A stretch of DNA of 32,310 bases from JBPOIC01 sp052034865 (GTDB taxonomy: Bacteria; UBA10199; JADFYH01), in the NCBI GenBank assembly GCA_052034865.1, contig JBPOIC010000063.1, positions 1-32,310 of the forward strand. The letters run 5' to 3'. Shown here piece by piece: positions 14,801-23,400 of the stretch (position 1 is its first letter; every line of letters starts with the position of its first letter). The position numbers and the translations under genes are program-made. The notes below the pieces were generated by a model. That model saw only the letters and a list, made by a program, of their open reading frames with translations, made no database searches and had not been told where the DNA came from.

Positions 14801-15661
14801 CTATCTTGAGTCTGCAATACGATTTAATGAAACTTTGTATCCAATAAAGGACTGCCCCTTTAGCAAGCGGTTATTCATTAGAACCCTATAGGTATCTTGG
14901 GTCACATACCCAGTTCCACCTTCAGGGCGCTTAATTAGAACCGTATAATCGCCACCCTTCACATCGGCAACTTTCATATTGACGGCTTTGTCTACACCGT
15001 CTTGCGTCACAACAACCTTGTATTCACTCATGGCATCTTTACCCTGTGGTTCCGAGTAAGTTTTTAATTGACCATTTTTGAAATAAGATAAGGCGGCTTT
15101 TTTATTTACAAATCCACTATTACCATCTGGGAGTTTTACGAAGACATCATCCTTCTTATGTTGAACATCAGAATAATTAAAACTCACAAGGCCCGACTCA
15201 TGGTTATGAAACACTTCTTTTGTGACGTATAATTTCTCACCCTTCAAAGTGACTGGATACTCAAAGTTATCATCTTTCGAAGCCACTCGGCTTACTTCAA
15301 CCTGCTTTCCATTTTGTGCTTGAATGTGAAAAGAAGGATTTGCTTTCTTAAGTCGATCAGCACCATCTGCAGTGGCGTAATACTTTTTCCCCTCAAAAAA
15401 TATTGGTGTCTGCCTTTCTTTGTCACCTTTCTGACTGGTCACCAAAACGCCGCTTAAATACAAGTATTCACCGGATGCTCTAAAATTTCCTTGAAGTTTT
15501 TTAAGCAATTTTTCTGGGCAATCATCACGATGAAGATGTTCTTTAACATCAGGTCGATCCAAAAACCTCGTACTCTTTAATTTATCTGCCTCTTTTAAGG
15601 GTTGATAGGGTTCGAGAGTTTTTGGACCTGATGAAGGTTTTATATTTACTGGACCAGCCAT
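14801..15661 (-). CDS. Hypothetical protein with four internal beta-type repeats
   Basis: I do not recognise this 286-residue protein. It has no signal peptide and no membrane segment; the first 40 residues are rich in Pro, Ser, Lys and Thr. From about residue 60 it contains four related units of the form 'hydrophobic strand - G-x-x-G/K-x-x-Y/F-V/A-T/N - helix': 85-107 (TPIFFEGKKYYATAD...), 134-154 (EYPVTLKGEKLYVTKE...), 173-197 (VFVKLPDGNSGFVNKK...) and 239-264 (YTVLIKRPEGGTGYVTQD...). The pattern suggests small beta-hairpin modules followed by a short helix. A ribosome binding site AAGGA lies before the ATG. It is 105 bases downstream of another unrecognised gene on the same strand and may share its transcript and its sigma-54-like promoter. 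Confidence 0.7.
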   Translation of the reverse strand: MAGPVNIKPSSGPKTLEPYQPLKEADKLKSTRFLDRPDVKEHLHRDDCPEKLLKKLQGNFRASGEYLYLSGVLVTSQKGDKERQTPIFFEGKKYYATADGADRLKKANPSFHIQAQNGKQVEVSRVASKDDNFEYPVTLKGEKLYVTKEVFHNHESGLVSFNYSDVQHKKDDVFVKLPDGNSGFVNKKAALSYFKNGQLKTYSEPQGKDAMSEYKVVVTQDGVDKAVNMKVADVKGGDYTVLIKRPEGGTGYVTQDTYRVLMNNRLLKGQSFIGYKVSLNRIADSR

Positions 15662-15766
15662 TGGAGTTTCCTTTTATTTCAAAAAATCCTCACCCGTTAC
15701 GGCTTTCTGTTTGAGAGATTTTAGGTCTTCGAGTGAGATAATGGTTTGTGAGCAAATAAGAGAAAT

Positions 15767-16501
15767 TTAAGCACGAGTCCTGCCAGGAAAGGCCCTTCTT
15801 ATATTAACAGGGAGAGGAGCTGGAGTAGGATCTGCTAAAGCAGTTGGATTCGCACTCGCTTTCTCTATCTCTTGGCCCAAGGCATCCACTGCCTGTCTAT
15901 CGAACTCAATTCCATGATTACTCAACATTTCTTGATTATCACTTAATTCACTCCTACCCAGGTCGAGTTCTGCTCTTGCTTGATTGATAAGACGCTCTTT
16001 TGTGTCTGCTGGCACTTTTGGTCCCTTGGCCATGTTTAGTTTTGCTTCTGCATTTTCAAAATGCTTGTGCACGCTTATCTGAGCCGCCTTAGCATATATG
16101 TTTTCATCCATTGCTCTCACTTTTTTGGCATTTTCTGGTGAACCATATTGGTCTGGAAACTTGTCACCTCGAGCTTTGTTATATGCTTCAACATCGCCCT
16201 TTTCGTACAAAGCCGTAAGTTTATTAAAATCACTCCCCTCAAGTTTTTTCAAACCTTGTGATTTGCCAGCTCCTATTGCAGCTTCCGCACTCGCGTTTTC
16301 ACGAGCTGATTGGGCTTCCGCCTCTTGGAGTGACGCAACTAACTCAGCATTGGCAGCTGCTTTGGATCCTTTCTCCATACCTTTTTCAATACCCTCCTGA
16401 TGGAGCCTGTCCTGAATTGCTTCTCTAAGGGGGCCTGCCACAAACCTTTCAACAGGGTTGAAACTTCTATTTAACTTATCAAGATCATCAATAAACCCCA
16501 T
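15767..16501 (-). CDS. Hypothetical Ala/Glu-rich helical protein
   Basis: Not recognised. A 244-residue soluble protein, largely helical and rich in Ala, Glu and Lys; residues about 20-105 and 135-215 are likely coiled-coil ('GMEKGSKAAANAELVASLQE', 'AEAKLNMAKGPKVPADTKER'). The C-terminus turns Pro-rich and basic ('PTPAPLPVNIRRAFPGRTRA'). The frame extends to an ATG at 16528, but the ATG at 16501 has an ideal ribosome binding site (AAGGAG, 7 bases ahead) and the upstream one has none, so I chose 16501. No signal peptide is seen. A sigma-54-like site lies about 210 bases upstream. Co-transcription with the gene at 14801-15661 is likely. The composition would fit a chaperone-like, scaffold or exported structural protein, but nothing in it is diagnostic. 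Confidence 0.65.
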   Translation of the reverse strand: MGFIDDLDKLNRSFNPVERFVAGPLREAIQDRLHQEGIEKGMEKGSKAAANAELVASLQEAEAQSARENASAEAAIGAGKSQGLKKLEGSDFNKLTALYEKGDVEAYNKARGDKFPDQYGSPENAKKVRAMDENIYAKAAQISVHKHFENAEAKLNMAKGPKVPADTKERLINQARAELDLGRSELSDNQEMLSNHGIEFDRQAVDALGQEIEKASANPTALADPTPAPLPVNIRRAFPGRTRA

Positions 16502-16932
16502 AAATCTCTCCTTAAAATTTTCTTGCATTGAAAAATTTTAACTACTCATTAGTTCGTCTAAATTATCGACAACCCTAAAAATCCAGTTGCCTGATTTTTT
16601 TCATTTTTCTTTCTTTCCGCCCACCAACTATTCCTTCAAACAAATGTTTTAAAAAAAACTTCACTCAAAATATAAATTTTATAAACGACTTCTAACCCCG
16701 TCCATCCCAATGCAACCTGCAAGCCACCCCTGTTAAAACCTGTCTATTTTTTTGCAACCTATCGAAATTGAAAGAGATTGATTCAACAGGATTTGTTTAG
16801 TTCAAAACAGAGCACAAAAAATCTGAGGGGCGATCACTCCAAACCTTTTTGGAAGGATGAAAAATCTGTGGAGTTCACACCTCGAGCGCAAAGGCGCTTG
16901 AGGGTTTATCGTTTATTCATTATAGATTTTTT
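16502..16932. other. Divergent intergenic region with sigma-54-like site and a hairpin
   Basis: This 430-base AT-rich gap separates the minus-strand hypothetical gene from the plus-strand acyltransferase gene. It holds the sigma-54-like site (16711-16726, minus) and a 10-pair hairpin with one G-U pair at 16880-16903 (CCTCGAGCGC with GCGCTTGAGG, loop of four), which lies about 30 bases before the acyltransferase start and might affect its translation. No gene is visible. Confidence 0.5.
16711..16726 (-). promoter_or_regulatory. Candidate sigma-54 (-24/-12) promoter
   Basis: On the minus strand the sequence reads TGGCTTGCAGGTTGCA, with GG and GC exactly 10 bases apart and matches to the sigma-54 consensus at TGGC, G, and TTGCA. 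Transcription would start near 16700 and give a leader of about 200 bases before the hypothetical gene at 16501. Confidence 0.5.
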
Positions 16933-18552
16933 GTGCTCAACTTCTGGATGATATCTCTTTTACTTTTATACTTTCCTTTGGGACTCAAACTCCTGGGCGA
17001 TGCTATGGGGGCTCGCAAACAAGAGGGAGGTTTCAGTTTGTGGTTGGGAAAGCTTGAATACTTTCTCGCCCCGCTTCGCGACACCCTGCTGGCCGCCATC
17101 CTTGCCCTGATCGGAGCCATCCAGTGCGTTCATTTTAAAAATTTCCCGACGGGCCTGACATTGCTCACCCTGAGCCTTGCTTCCCAATTCAACCGCATCC
17201 ATCGCCTCAAACAAAGAATCCGCTTAGGAAATTGGGTCGCCGAAAAAAATGAGATCGAGGCAAACGAATTTTTTGAAACTTACTACCGCAGTCTGGGCAC
17301 CTTTAAAAATCAGATCCCGTTAGAGATCAAAAAAATTTCGCCCACCCAGATCGATTACCGCTCTGGCAAGGAATCCAAAGAAACCTTCTGGCCGATTTTA
17401 AAAGGTGCCTTCGATACCTTCACACTCTCATCGCTTGCATTGCTTTGTTTTAAAAAGATGGACGACATCCAGGCGACGCGTGCCTTTGATCATCTGGCCC
17501 GCATCTGGGGTGGACGGGCAGTAGAGCAGATGAAATTGAAACTTGTCACTGAAGGTCTGGATCAGCTTCCGTTCCTTAATGGAAAAGTTCTTTTGCTTTT
17601 TAATCATAAAAGCTACGCAGATTTTGCCTTAAGTTTTTTCGCCCTGCGCGGTATTCGCAATAGTGGACGATTTTTAAGACCGCGTTTTATTTTGGCGAAG
17701 GATCATTTTCTCGATAATCCCCTGCTTTACTCATGGCTGGGCCTTGGGAAATGCTGCGAGCGCGTGGGAATGATCTTTATTGATCGTCAGAAAGGAAAAG
17801 GATGGAAGGCCCTGACTCAGGCCAAAAACCAAATCATCGACCGCGATATAGAAGTTGCGATCTATCCTCAGGGTACGCGGGCCCCCGGACGATTTGGATT
17901 TCATGGTGAGCGCCTGGATGCAGGCTATTACACGACGTTTTCCCGCAAAGACATGCTCAATCCGCGCGGCCATCTGAAAAAAGGAACCGCACAGCTGATT
18001 TTGGACACTGCCCTTGAGCTTAAAAAACGAGGTCTTGCTCCACTGAAGGTTCTTCTTGTCGACCTGCAAGGCACCGGAAAGATCATCCCCAAAAGCTCTT
18101 TTAAGGTCTTAACCGAAACCGAGATCCATTTTCGGATAGGACCTTGCTGGACCCTCGAAGTGCCGACTTACGCCGAAATTCAAAACCCGGAAGGAGAACC
18201 TCCTTCGACGGAGGCCCATCGCAATTACCTCGATGCCCTGGAAGAAGTGCATGCCCAAATGGACCGACGCCTAGAACAGGTCATTGGCCGTCATCAGGAC
18301 CTGATCAATCAGATCAACGCAGACAAACGCTTACCCCTCCTTCATCGAGATACCGTGCTTGTCTTTTTAAAGCGGGCTCACGAAATCGAAGACACCCTTC
18401 CTTTTGTGGTCCTGGATCGCCTCTACTCCCTTCCCATCCATAACTGGAGCCGCTACCTCACCCTCTTTGTGAATACGATTGTGCAAGGTGGAGATCGTTC
18501 AGCCTGGAATGCTTTGCTCAAAGAGGTTTCAGAGGAATTGACTAAAAAGTAA
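16933..18552 (+). CDS. PlsC-like phospholipid/glycerol acyltransferase
   Basis: A 539-residue protein with N-terminal hydrophobic segments (about 5-22 and 52-85) and a central lysophospholipid acyltransferase (PlsC) domain at about 205-390. The catalytic HX4D motif is 'NHKSYAD' (His225, Asp230); the substrate-binding motif is 'YPQGTR' (311-316), the E of the usual EGTR replaced by Q. The likely reaction transfers an acyl group from acyl-ACP or acyl-CoA to a glycerophosphate at the inner membrane. The N-terminal 200 residues and C-terminal 150 residues extend well beyond the roughly 240-residue PlsC core and I cannot assign them. The frame begins at GTG (16933) with no clear ribosome binding site; an ATG at 16948 is an alternative. 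Confidence 0.85.
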   Translation: MLNFWMISLLLLYFPLGLKLLGDAMGARKQEGGFSLWLGKLEYFLAPLRDTLLAAILALIGAIQCVHFKNFPTGLTLLTLSLASQFNRIHRLKQRIRLGNWVAEKNEIEANEFFETYYRSLGTFKNQIPLEIKKISPTQIDYRSGKESKETFWPILKGAFDTFTLSSLALLCFKKMDDIQATRAFDHLARIWGGRAVEQMKLKLVTEGLDQLPFLNGKVLLLFNHKSYADFALSFFALRGIRNSGRFLRPRFILAKDHFLDNPLLYSWLGLGKCCERVGMIFIDRQKGKGWKALTQAKNQIIDRDIEVAIYPQGTRAPGRFGFHGERLDAGYYTTFSRKDMLNPRGHLKKGTAQLILDTALELKKRGLAPLKVLLVDLQGTGKIIPKSSFKVLTETEIHFRIGPCWTLEVPTYAEIQNPEGEPPSTEAHRNYLDALEEVHAQMDRRLEQVIGRHQDLINQINADKRLPLLHRDTVLVFLKRAHEIEDTLPFVVLDRLYSLPIHNWSRYLTLFVNTIVQGGDRSAWNALLKEVSEELTKK

Positions 18553-18653
18553 AAATGATTATTTGTCGGGCCGAGGGAGAAATCCTGTTTAAAAGAACAG
18601 TGTTCTTCTGATCATTGAATAAAAATTAGGATAATTTTTTTAAGGAACTGACC

Positions 18654-18941
18654 ATGCCGATCTACGAATACCTCTGCAAAGACTGCGACTCCGAGTTTGA
18701 AATCATGCAAAAATTCTCGGAGGCACCCAAGAAAAAATGCCCCTCCTGCGGCGGAAAAATTGCCAAGAAACTTTCCATGTCGAGTTTTCACCTCAAAGGA
18801 ACCGGCTGGTATAAAACCGATTACGCAAAAAGTGAGACCGAGAAGAAATCCAAGAAAAAAGAGAACACAACCTCCTCAAACTCCAGCACCGCATCCGCTC
18901 CCCCAGCTTCCAAAGAGAAGGCCAGCGAATCAAAGGCTTAA
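18654..18941 (+). CDS. FmdB family zinc ribbon protein
   Basis: A 95-residue protein starting MPIYEYLCKDCDSEFEIMQK, with two Cys pairs 'CKDC' and 'CPSCGG' (Cys8, 11, 29 and 32) that form the FmdB/CxxC-CxxC-SSSS zinc ribbon, then 'KKLSMSSFHLKGTGWYKTDY', the typical family end of the domain. The rest is a low-complexity Lys/Ser/Ala tail. The function is unknown; first described as a putative regulatory protein, the family may bind nucleic acid. The ribosome binding site AAGGA precedes the ATG by 7 bases. Confidence 0.93.
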   Translation: MPIYEYLCKDCDSEFEIMQKFSEAPKKKCPSCGGKIAKKLSMSSFHLKGTGWYKTDYAKSETEKKSKKKENTTSSNSSTASAPPASKEKASESKA

Positions 18942-19150
18942 AACTTTTTAATTCTGAGTTCTGATTGTTTTTATTCCCCTCCAATGGAGGAATGCCCGTC
19001 CGGGCGGGGTGGTTCTGAAAAGGTGAAGGTAGGCGGCGGATCTACAACCCATTTTAAGTCTAGAGGCGATCCTCCTCCGGCGGACAGGTCCCACCGGGAC
19101 GCCCTCAATTATCTTTTTTTTCAGGTTACCTGTCTAAGGGCGGGGGGCTC

Positions 19151-19190
19151 GTGTGTCGCCCCGACAAGAAAATTGAAATCAATGAATTCG
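19151..19190 (+). repeat. Dispersed intergenic repeat, copy A1 (degenerate)
   Basis: Contains GTCGCCCCGACAAGAAAATT followed by the AT-rich dyad ATTGAAATCAAT, equivalent to the second half of the copies at 23864-23930 and 27980-28054. The GC-rich palindrome is replaced by different sequence here. Confidence 0.55.
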
Positions 19191-19230
19191 CTCCACTTTG
19201 TTTCGCCGTTGGTCCGGTGGTGGAGGATCC

Positions 19231-19305
19231 TCCTTCGACAGGCCAAGTCCGCCGTAGGAGGATCAGGATGTCCCATCTGAATTCTTTCTTCTGACTTCCA
19301 TCTTA
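19231..19305 (+). repeat. Dispersed intergenic repeat, copy A2 (related to 31371-31480)
   Basis: Shares CTTCGAC...GCCAA...TCC...CGTAGGAGGA with the copy at 31371-31480 (about 24 of 30 positions by eye), and the tail TTTCTTCTGACTTC with copies at 23911 and 31452. Flanking GATCCTCCT/AGGAGGATC arms form a palindrome. Confidence 0.55.
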
Positions 19306-19561
19306 AGCCCCCCATTTCCTCCAAAATCGGGCGCCAAAAACCTCACACCCAGTAAAACCGCTATTTGCCGCCGTCCTTGTTTATACGCTTCTCACCCGAC
19401 AAACTGCATCCTATTGAAAAACATGAATTTTTATAAAAATGCCCACGGGTTAAACCATGAAAAATTTAAAAGAAATTAAGCAAAAACTACCTTTGGAATT
19501 TTATGAGATTCTACTGATAACAAGGGGTTAGAGGACCTTTTCTTTTTTTCCAAAATGCCAT

Positions 19562-19590
19562 TTGACACGCCACATATGGGGCTGTAATTT
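19562..19590 (+). promoter_or_regulatory. nrdJ promoter, sigma-70 type
   Basis: Perfect -35 TTGACA (19562-19567), 17-base spacer, -10 TAATTT (19585-19590) preceded by TG (extended -10 like). A start near 19597 leaves a leader of about 157 bases. The overlap with NrdR-type boxes supports its use. Confidence 0.6.
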
Positions 19591-19598
19591 CCTCACAC

Positions 19599-19614
19599 AT
19601 ACAACATATAGTGT
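19599..19614 (+). promoter_or_regulatory. NrdR box
   Basis: ATACAACATATAGTGT matches the NrdR consensus (acaCwATATaTwGtgt) at 14 of 16 positions and lies over the predicted start site of nrdJ. A weaker partner, ACGCCACATATGGGGC (19566-19581, about 10 of 16), lies 33 bases upstream between -35 and -10; NrdR sites normally come as pairs about three helical turns apart. NrdR represses ribonucleotide reductase genes when dATP is plentiful. The nrdR gene itself is not in the window. Confidence 0.6.
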
Positions 19615-19754
19615 TTTTTTCAAAAAACCTATCCGGGCTTAGTACCTTTCTGCACTCAAAAGAAATCAATCGTAAGCACTTAATAAAATTAAAAATTTAT
19701 CCTAAATTAACCTTTAGGAACTCAACATTTTTACCACTTTAAGGGGGATCTTCC

Positions 19755-22700
19755 ATGGCCGTTAAATCATCCGAACTCAAGGCACGCATTGAGCGCCGCA
19801 AAAGCAACCTTTCCACCATCACGGCACGCGCCTCGGGACTTAAAATCGAGCGACGCCATACCACCGCCGGCCGAGACCCCTGGGCCACGATCACCTTCGG
19901 ACGCTGGTCCTCTGTCATTACAGATCCAGACGGATCGGTTGTTTCCCGCATGGACTCCCTCGAAGCTCCTACCGACTGGAGTCAGCTGGCCGTTGACATC
20001 CTCGTTTCCAAATATTTCAGAAAGGCCGGCGTACCTGGCACAGGACAAGAAGTCAGCGCCAAACAGGTCGTCCATCGGATTGCTCACAGTATCCGTAAAG
20101 CCGGAGAAGATTTTGGTGGCTATTTCGCCAGCCCCGAAGACGCCCAGTCTTTCGAAGATGAACTCAAATACATCCTCATGACCCAGCGCGGGGCCTTTAA
20201 CTCACCCGTCTGGTTTAACTGCGGGTTGTGGCATGAGTACGGGATTACTGGCTCAGGTGGAAACTTCTTTTGGGATCCTGCCAGCGATAGCTTCCGTGAA
20301 ACCACCAACTCCTATCAATATCCCCAATGCTCGGCCTGCTTTATTCAAAGCGTCGATGACGACTTAATGAGCGTGTTTGAGCTTGCCAAAAATGAAGCCA
20401 AGCTCTTCAAGTTTGGCTCAGGCACCGGAACCAATTTCTCTAGAATCCGCGGTCGACAGGAAAAACTTTCGGGTGGGGGAACTTCCTCGGGCCTGATGAG
20501 TTTTCTGGAGGTCCTGGATAAAGGTGCCGGAGCGACCAAGTCCGGCGGAACCACACGCCGCGCGGCGAAAATGGTCACCCTCGATCTCGACCATCCGGAG
20601 ATCGTTGATTTTATCAACTGGAAAGTCCGCGAAGAAAAGAAAGTCGCAGCTCTCATCGATGCAGGATATTCCTCCGATTTTAATGGTGAGGCCTATCACA
20701 CTGTTTCGGGTCAGAACTCCAACAACTCGGTGCGCATCACCGATGAGTTCATGAGATCGGTAGCCGACAATGGCGATTGGCAAACCACTTACCGCACAAC
20801 CGGTGAGGTGTGTGAAACCGTAAAGGCTAAAGATCTTTTCGAGCAGATCTGTTTTGCTGCCTGGGCTGTCGCCGATCCAGGCGTTCAGTTCGACACCACG
20901 ATCAACCGCTGGCACACCGCTAAAAATACCGATCGTATTCATGCCTCCAATCCGTGCTCGGAATACATGTTCTTAAACGACAGCGCCTGCAATCTCTCGT
21001 CGATCAACCTGGCCAAGTATGCACGCCCCGATGGCAGCTTCGACATCGAAGGTTATCGTCATGCCATTCGTATTCTCTTTTTAGCCCAGGAAATTCTCAT
21101 TGATTTTGCCAGCTATCCCACCCTCGACATTGCCAAAAACTCGCACGACTATCGCCCTTTAGGTTTAGGCTATGCAAATCTGGGATCGATCCTCATGCAA
21201 TGGGGAATTCCATACGATTCTGACGAAGGCCGTTCGATCGCTTCGGGCTTAACCGCCATCCTCTGTGGCCACGCCTACGAAGTTTCAGCGGAAATGGCCC
21301 AATCCAAGGGCCCGTTCAAAGGTTTTGAGCCGAACCGCGAGCCCATGCTCGATGTCATCCGCATGCATCGCGACGCCTCCTACAAAATCGATCTGCACTG
21401 CCCTTCCGATATTTTGCGCGCCGCCCAGGAAGACTGGGACAACGCCTTAAAATCTGGAGAACAGTTCGGTTATCGAAACGCCCAGGCCACAGTTCTCGCC
21501 CCTACCGGAACGATCGGTCTTTTGATGGATTGCGACACGACCGGCATCGAACCCGATTTCTCACTCGTGAAATTCAAAAAACTCGCTGGCGGCGGATATT
21601 TCAAGATCGTCAATCAATCGATCCCCGTGGCCTTAAAACGACTGGGCTACACCGCGACCCAAATTGCCGGCATCGTGACCTACATTCGCGGAACCGCGAG
21701 CTTGAATGGTGTACCTTCCATCAATCCGGAATCCTTAAAATCGAAAGGATTCTCGGAGGATGAAATTGCGCGCATCGATGAAAAACTCGAAACCGTTTTC
21801 GATGTCACCCAGGCCTTTCATCCTAACCAGATCGGAGCGCCCACCCTCGAGAGACTGGGCTTTACGCAAAATCAATATCAGGCCCCAGGATTCAACCTGC
21901 TGAAGCAACTCGGATTTAGCGAGGCTGAAATCTCGGAGGCCAACGCGGTGATCTGCGGCCGCATGACGATCGAAGGGGCCCCGCATTTAAAATCCGAGCA
22001 CTTACCCGTCTTCGACTGCGCCAATCGCTGTGGACCGACTGGCCAGCGTTTCCTGTCTCCCATGAGCCATGTGCGCATGATGGCCGCTGCCCAGCCTTTT
22101 ATTTCGGGCGCGATCAGCAAGACGGTCAATCTGCCTAATGAATCGAATATCCAGGACATCGAAGAAATTTACCGCGAGGCCTGGCAGATGGGTCTCAAGG
22201 CAATCGCCCTGTACCGAGATGGCTGCAAACTTTCCCAACCCCTCTCTAGCGGTAATAAGAAATCCGAAAAAACCTCCGAAGCACCGGCTGCTGAAGCCGC
22301 ACCTGTCGAAGCCCCAGCCAAAACTCCGGAGCTCAAACGCCGTCGTCTTCCTTCCAAACGCCGTGGGTTTACGCAAGAAGCCCGCGTGGGTGCGCACAAG
22401 GTCTATCTGCGCACAGGCGAATACCAGGACGGAAACCTGGGCGAAATCTTTATCGATATGCACAAGGAAGGCGCGGCCTTCAGAAGCATGATGAACTGTT
22501 TTGCGATCGCGGTCTCGCTCGGCCTGCAATACGGCGTTCCTCTTAAAGAATACGTCGATTGCTTCACATTCACCCGCTTTGAGCCCCAGGGCGTGGTCGA
22601 TCATCCGAACATCAAGTTCGCGACCTCCGTCGTCGACTACATCTTCAGACTTTTGGGGATGGAATATTTAGGCAGGACCGATTTCGTGCAGGTGAAACCT

Positions 22701-22964
22701 TCCGATAGCGAACTGCTTCCTAATGCCCTTCTCGAGCAGGAGATGAAGGCGAAAGGCAGCACGGAAGCTTCGTCTGAAAAATCCGCTCCCAAATTCACGG
22801 TCATCGAGGGTGAGAAAAAAGCCGGCACCGGCAGTGCCTTAAGCGATCAGCTCTCGACGATGATGGGCGACGCCCCTTTCTGCGACGGCTGTGGTCACAT
22901 CACCGTCCGTAACGGCGCCTGTTATAAGTGCTTGAATTGCGGAAACTCGATGGGATGTTCGTGA
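19755..22964 (+). CDS. nrdJ: Adenosylcobalamin-dependent (class II) ribonucleoside-diphosphate reductase
   Basis: NrdJ reduces ribonucleotides to deoxyribonucleotides using adenosylcobalamin to generate the thiyl radical, with no oxygen requirement. At 1069 residues it is a long-form class II enzyme. Visible catalytic features: 'CSACFIQSVDDDLMS' (Cys195, half of the redox pair), 'FGSGTGTNFSRIRG' (220-233), 'NPCSEYMFLNDSACNLSSINL' split as N399/C401/E403 (radical Cys and its partners) and Cys412. The reductase core continues with 'RNAQATVLAPTGTIGLLMDC'-type sequence near 580-600. A TSCPD domain lies at about 880-975, and the C-terminus has four CxxC-spaced cysteines ('FCDGCG...CYKCLNCGNSMGC'), the shuttle/zinc tail. 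AGGGGGAT before the ATG is the ribosome binding site. A terminator follows. Regulation by NrdR is predicted from the promoter. Confidence 0.96.
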   Translation: MAVKSSELKARIERRKSNLSTITARASGLKIERRHTTAGRDPWATITFGRWSSVITDPDGSVVSRMDSLEAPTDWSQLAVDILVSKYFRKAGVPGTGQEVSAKQVVHRIAHSIRKAGEDFGGYFASPEDAQSFEDELKYILMTQRGAFNSPVWFNCGLWHEYGITGSGGNFFWDPASDSFRETTNSYQYPQCSACFIQSVDDDLMSVFELAKNEAKLFKFGSGTGTNFSRIRGRQEKLSGGGTSSGLMSFLEVLDKGAGATKSGGTTRRAAKMVTLDLDHPEIVDFINWKVREEKKVAALIDAGYSSDFNGEAYHTVSGQNSNNSVRITDEFMRSVADNGDWQTTYRTTGEVCETVKAKDLFEQICFAAWAVADPGVQFDTTINRWHTAKNTDRIHASNPCSEYMFLNDSACNLSSINLAKYARPDGSFDIEGYRHAIRILFLAQEILIDFASYPTLDIAKNSHDYRPLGLGYANLGSILMQWGIPYDSDEGRSIASGLTAILCGHAYEVSAEMAQSKGPFKGFEPNREPMLDVIRMHRDASYKIDLHCPSDILRAAQEDWDNALKSGEQFGYRNAQATVLAPTGTIGLLMDCDTTGIEPDFSLVKFKKLAGGGYFKIVNQSIPVALKRLGYTATQIAGIVTYIRGTASLNGVPSINPESLKSKGFSEDEIARIDEKLETVFDVTQAFHPNQIGAPTLERLGFTQNQYQAPGFNLLKQLGFSEAEISEANAVICGRMTIEGAPHLKSEHLPVFDCANRCGPTGQRFLSPMSHVRMMAAAQPFISGAISKTVNLPNESNIQDIEEIYREAWQMGLKAIALYRDGCKLSQPLSSGNKKSEKTSEAPAAEAAPVEAPAKTPELKRRRLPSKRRGFTQEARVGAHKVYLRTGEYQDGNLGEIFIDMHKEGAAFRSMMNCFAIAVSLGLQYGVPLKEYVDCFTFTRFEPQGVVDHPNIKFATSVVDYIFRLLGMEYLGRTDFVQVKPSDSELLPNALLEQEMKAKGSTEASSEKSAPKFTVIEGEKKAGTGSALSDQLSTMMGDAPFCDGCGHITVRNGACYKCLNCGNSMGCS

Positions 22965-22995
22965 GGAAAAACTAAACAGGAAAATAATCAGGAAG

Positions 22996-23030
22996 GGGCA
23001 TGGTGAAATGATCGCCATGCCCTTTTTTTT
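22996..23030 (+). terminator. Rho-independent terminator after nrdJ
   Basis: GGGCATGG (22996-23003) pairs with CCATGCCC (23015-23022), followed by eight T (23023-23030). Confidence 0.92.
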
Positions 23031-23036
23031 ATACAT

Positions 23037-23400
23037 TCACTTTTTCTGTGATTCTAGAAAGGCAAGATCTTGAGAATCACCTGGAGAAGAACAGTTGATT
23101 TGGGCTATTTTTTAACCGGATAAGATGATCGATGGTTGAAACTACCTCCCCGTTATCGCTAATCGTTGAAACCAACTCGAGACCTTTCTCATAAAAAACT
23201 GAAAGCAGTTTTTCTAGGTGATTGTCGGGTTTAGAAATCACAAAATCAAAATCGCGTGCAACACGCTGCGAGCCAAGAATGACGAGAGCCATCCCTCCCA
23301 CCAAAACAGGTTTCAGCCCTAACTGATCCAGACTCTGGGCAATCTGGGTCACCTCCTCAAGATAATCAACCGAATGGATAATAACTTTATTCAGGATAAA
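23037..23400 (-). pseudogene. Nucleotidyltransferase-fold gene (AbiEii/DUF6036-like), decayed
   Basis: The minus strand encodes 'LKPVLVGGMALVILGSQRVA' and 'RDFDFVISKP', the G-S...R-D-F-D core of small nucleotidyltransferases related to AbiEii-type toxins. The gene looks broken in three ways. The reading frame is open upstream past the only start candidate, a GTG at 23352 with no spaced ribosome binding site, and the upstream codons (…HSVDYLEEV) read like protein. The frame stops at 23077, but the next frame continues smoothly as 'SPGDSQDLAFLESQKK' to a stop at 23037, as if one base were lost near 23080. And the middle of the domain, usually about 60 residues, is missing between 'FYEKGLELVS' and 'TIDHLIRLK'. 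It could be a short intact variant with a sequencing error, but decay is more likely. Confidence 0.6.

Larger units (their letters stand above)
18942..19754. other. Gene-free 0.8-kb region with repeats and the nrdJ promoter
   Basis: No gene is visible. The left half (about 18955-19310) is built of GC-rich palindromic pieces and two stretches matching the dispersed repeat described at 23864, 27980 and 31371. The right half (about 19380-19754) is AT-rich and holds the nrdJ promoter with an NrdR-type box (19562-19614) and a leader of about 150 bases. A 24-codon open stretch at 19457-19531 lacks a ribosome binding site. I see no cobalamin riboswitch. Confidence 0.6.

Noticed and set aside
18593..18607. 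Palindrome AAGAACAGTGTTCTT before the FmdB gene, LexA-like
   Set aside because: Spacing between GAAC and GTTC is three bases, not the four of the Gram-positive LexA box, and it does not match the E. coli type.
19457..19531. 24-codon frame in the nrdJ upstream gap, possible leader peptide
   Set aside because: No ribosome binding site and lies upstream of the predicted promoter.
19380..19754. Cobalamin riboswitch expected before a B12-dependent enzyme
   Set aside because: No B12-box-like sequence or matching fold seen; the NrdR box explains regulation better.
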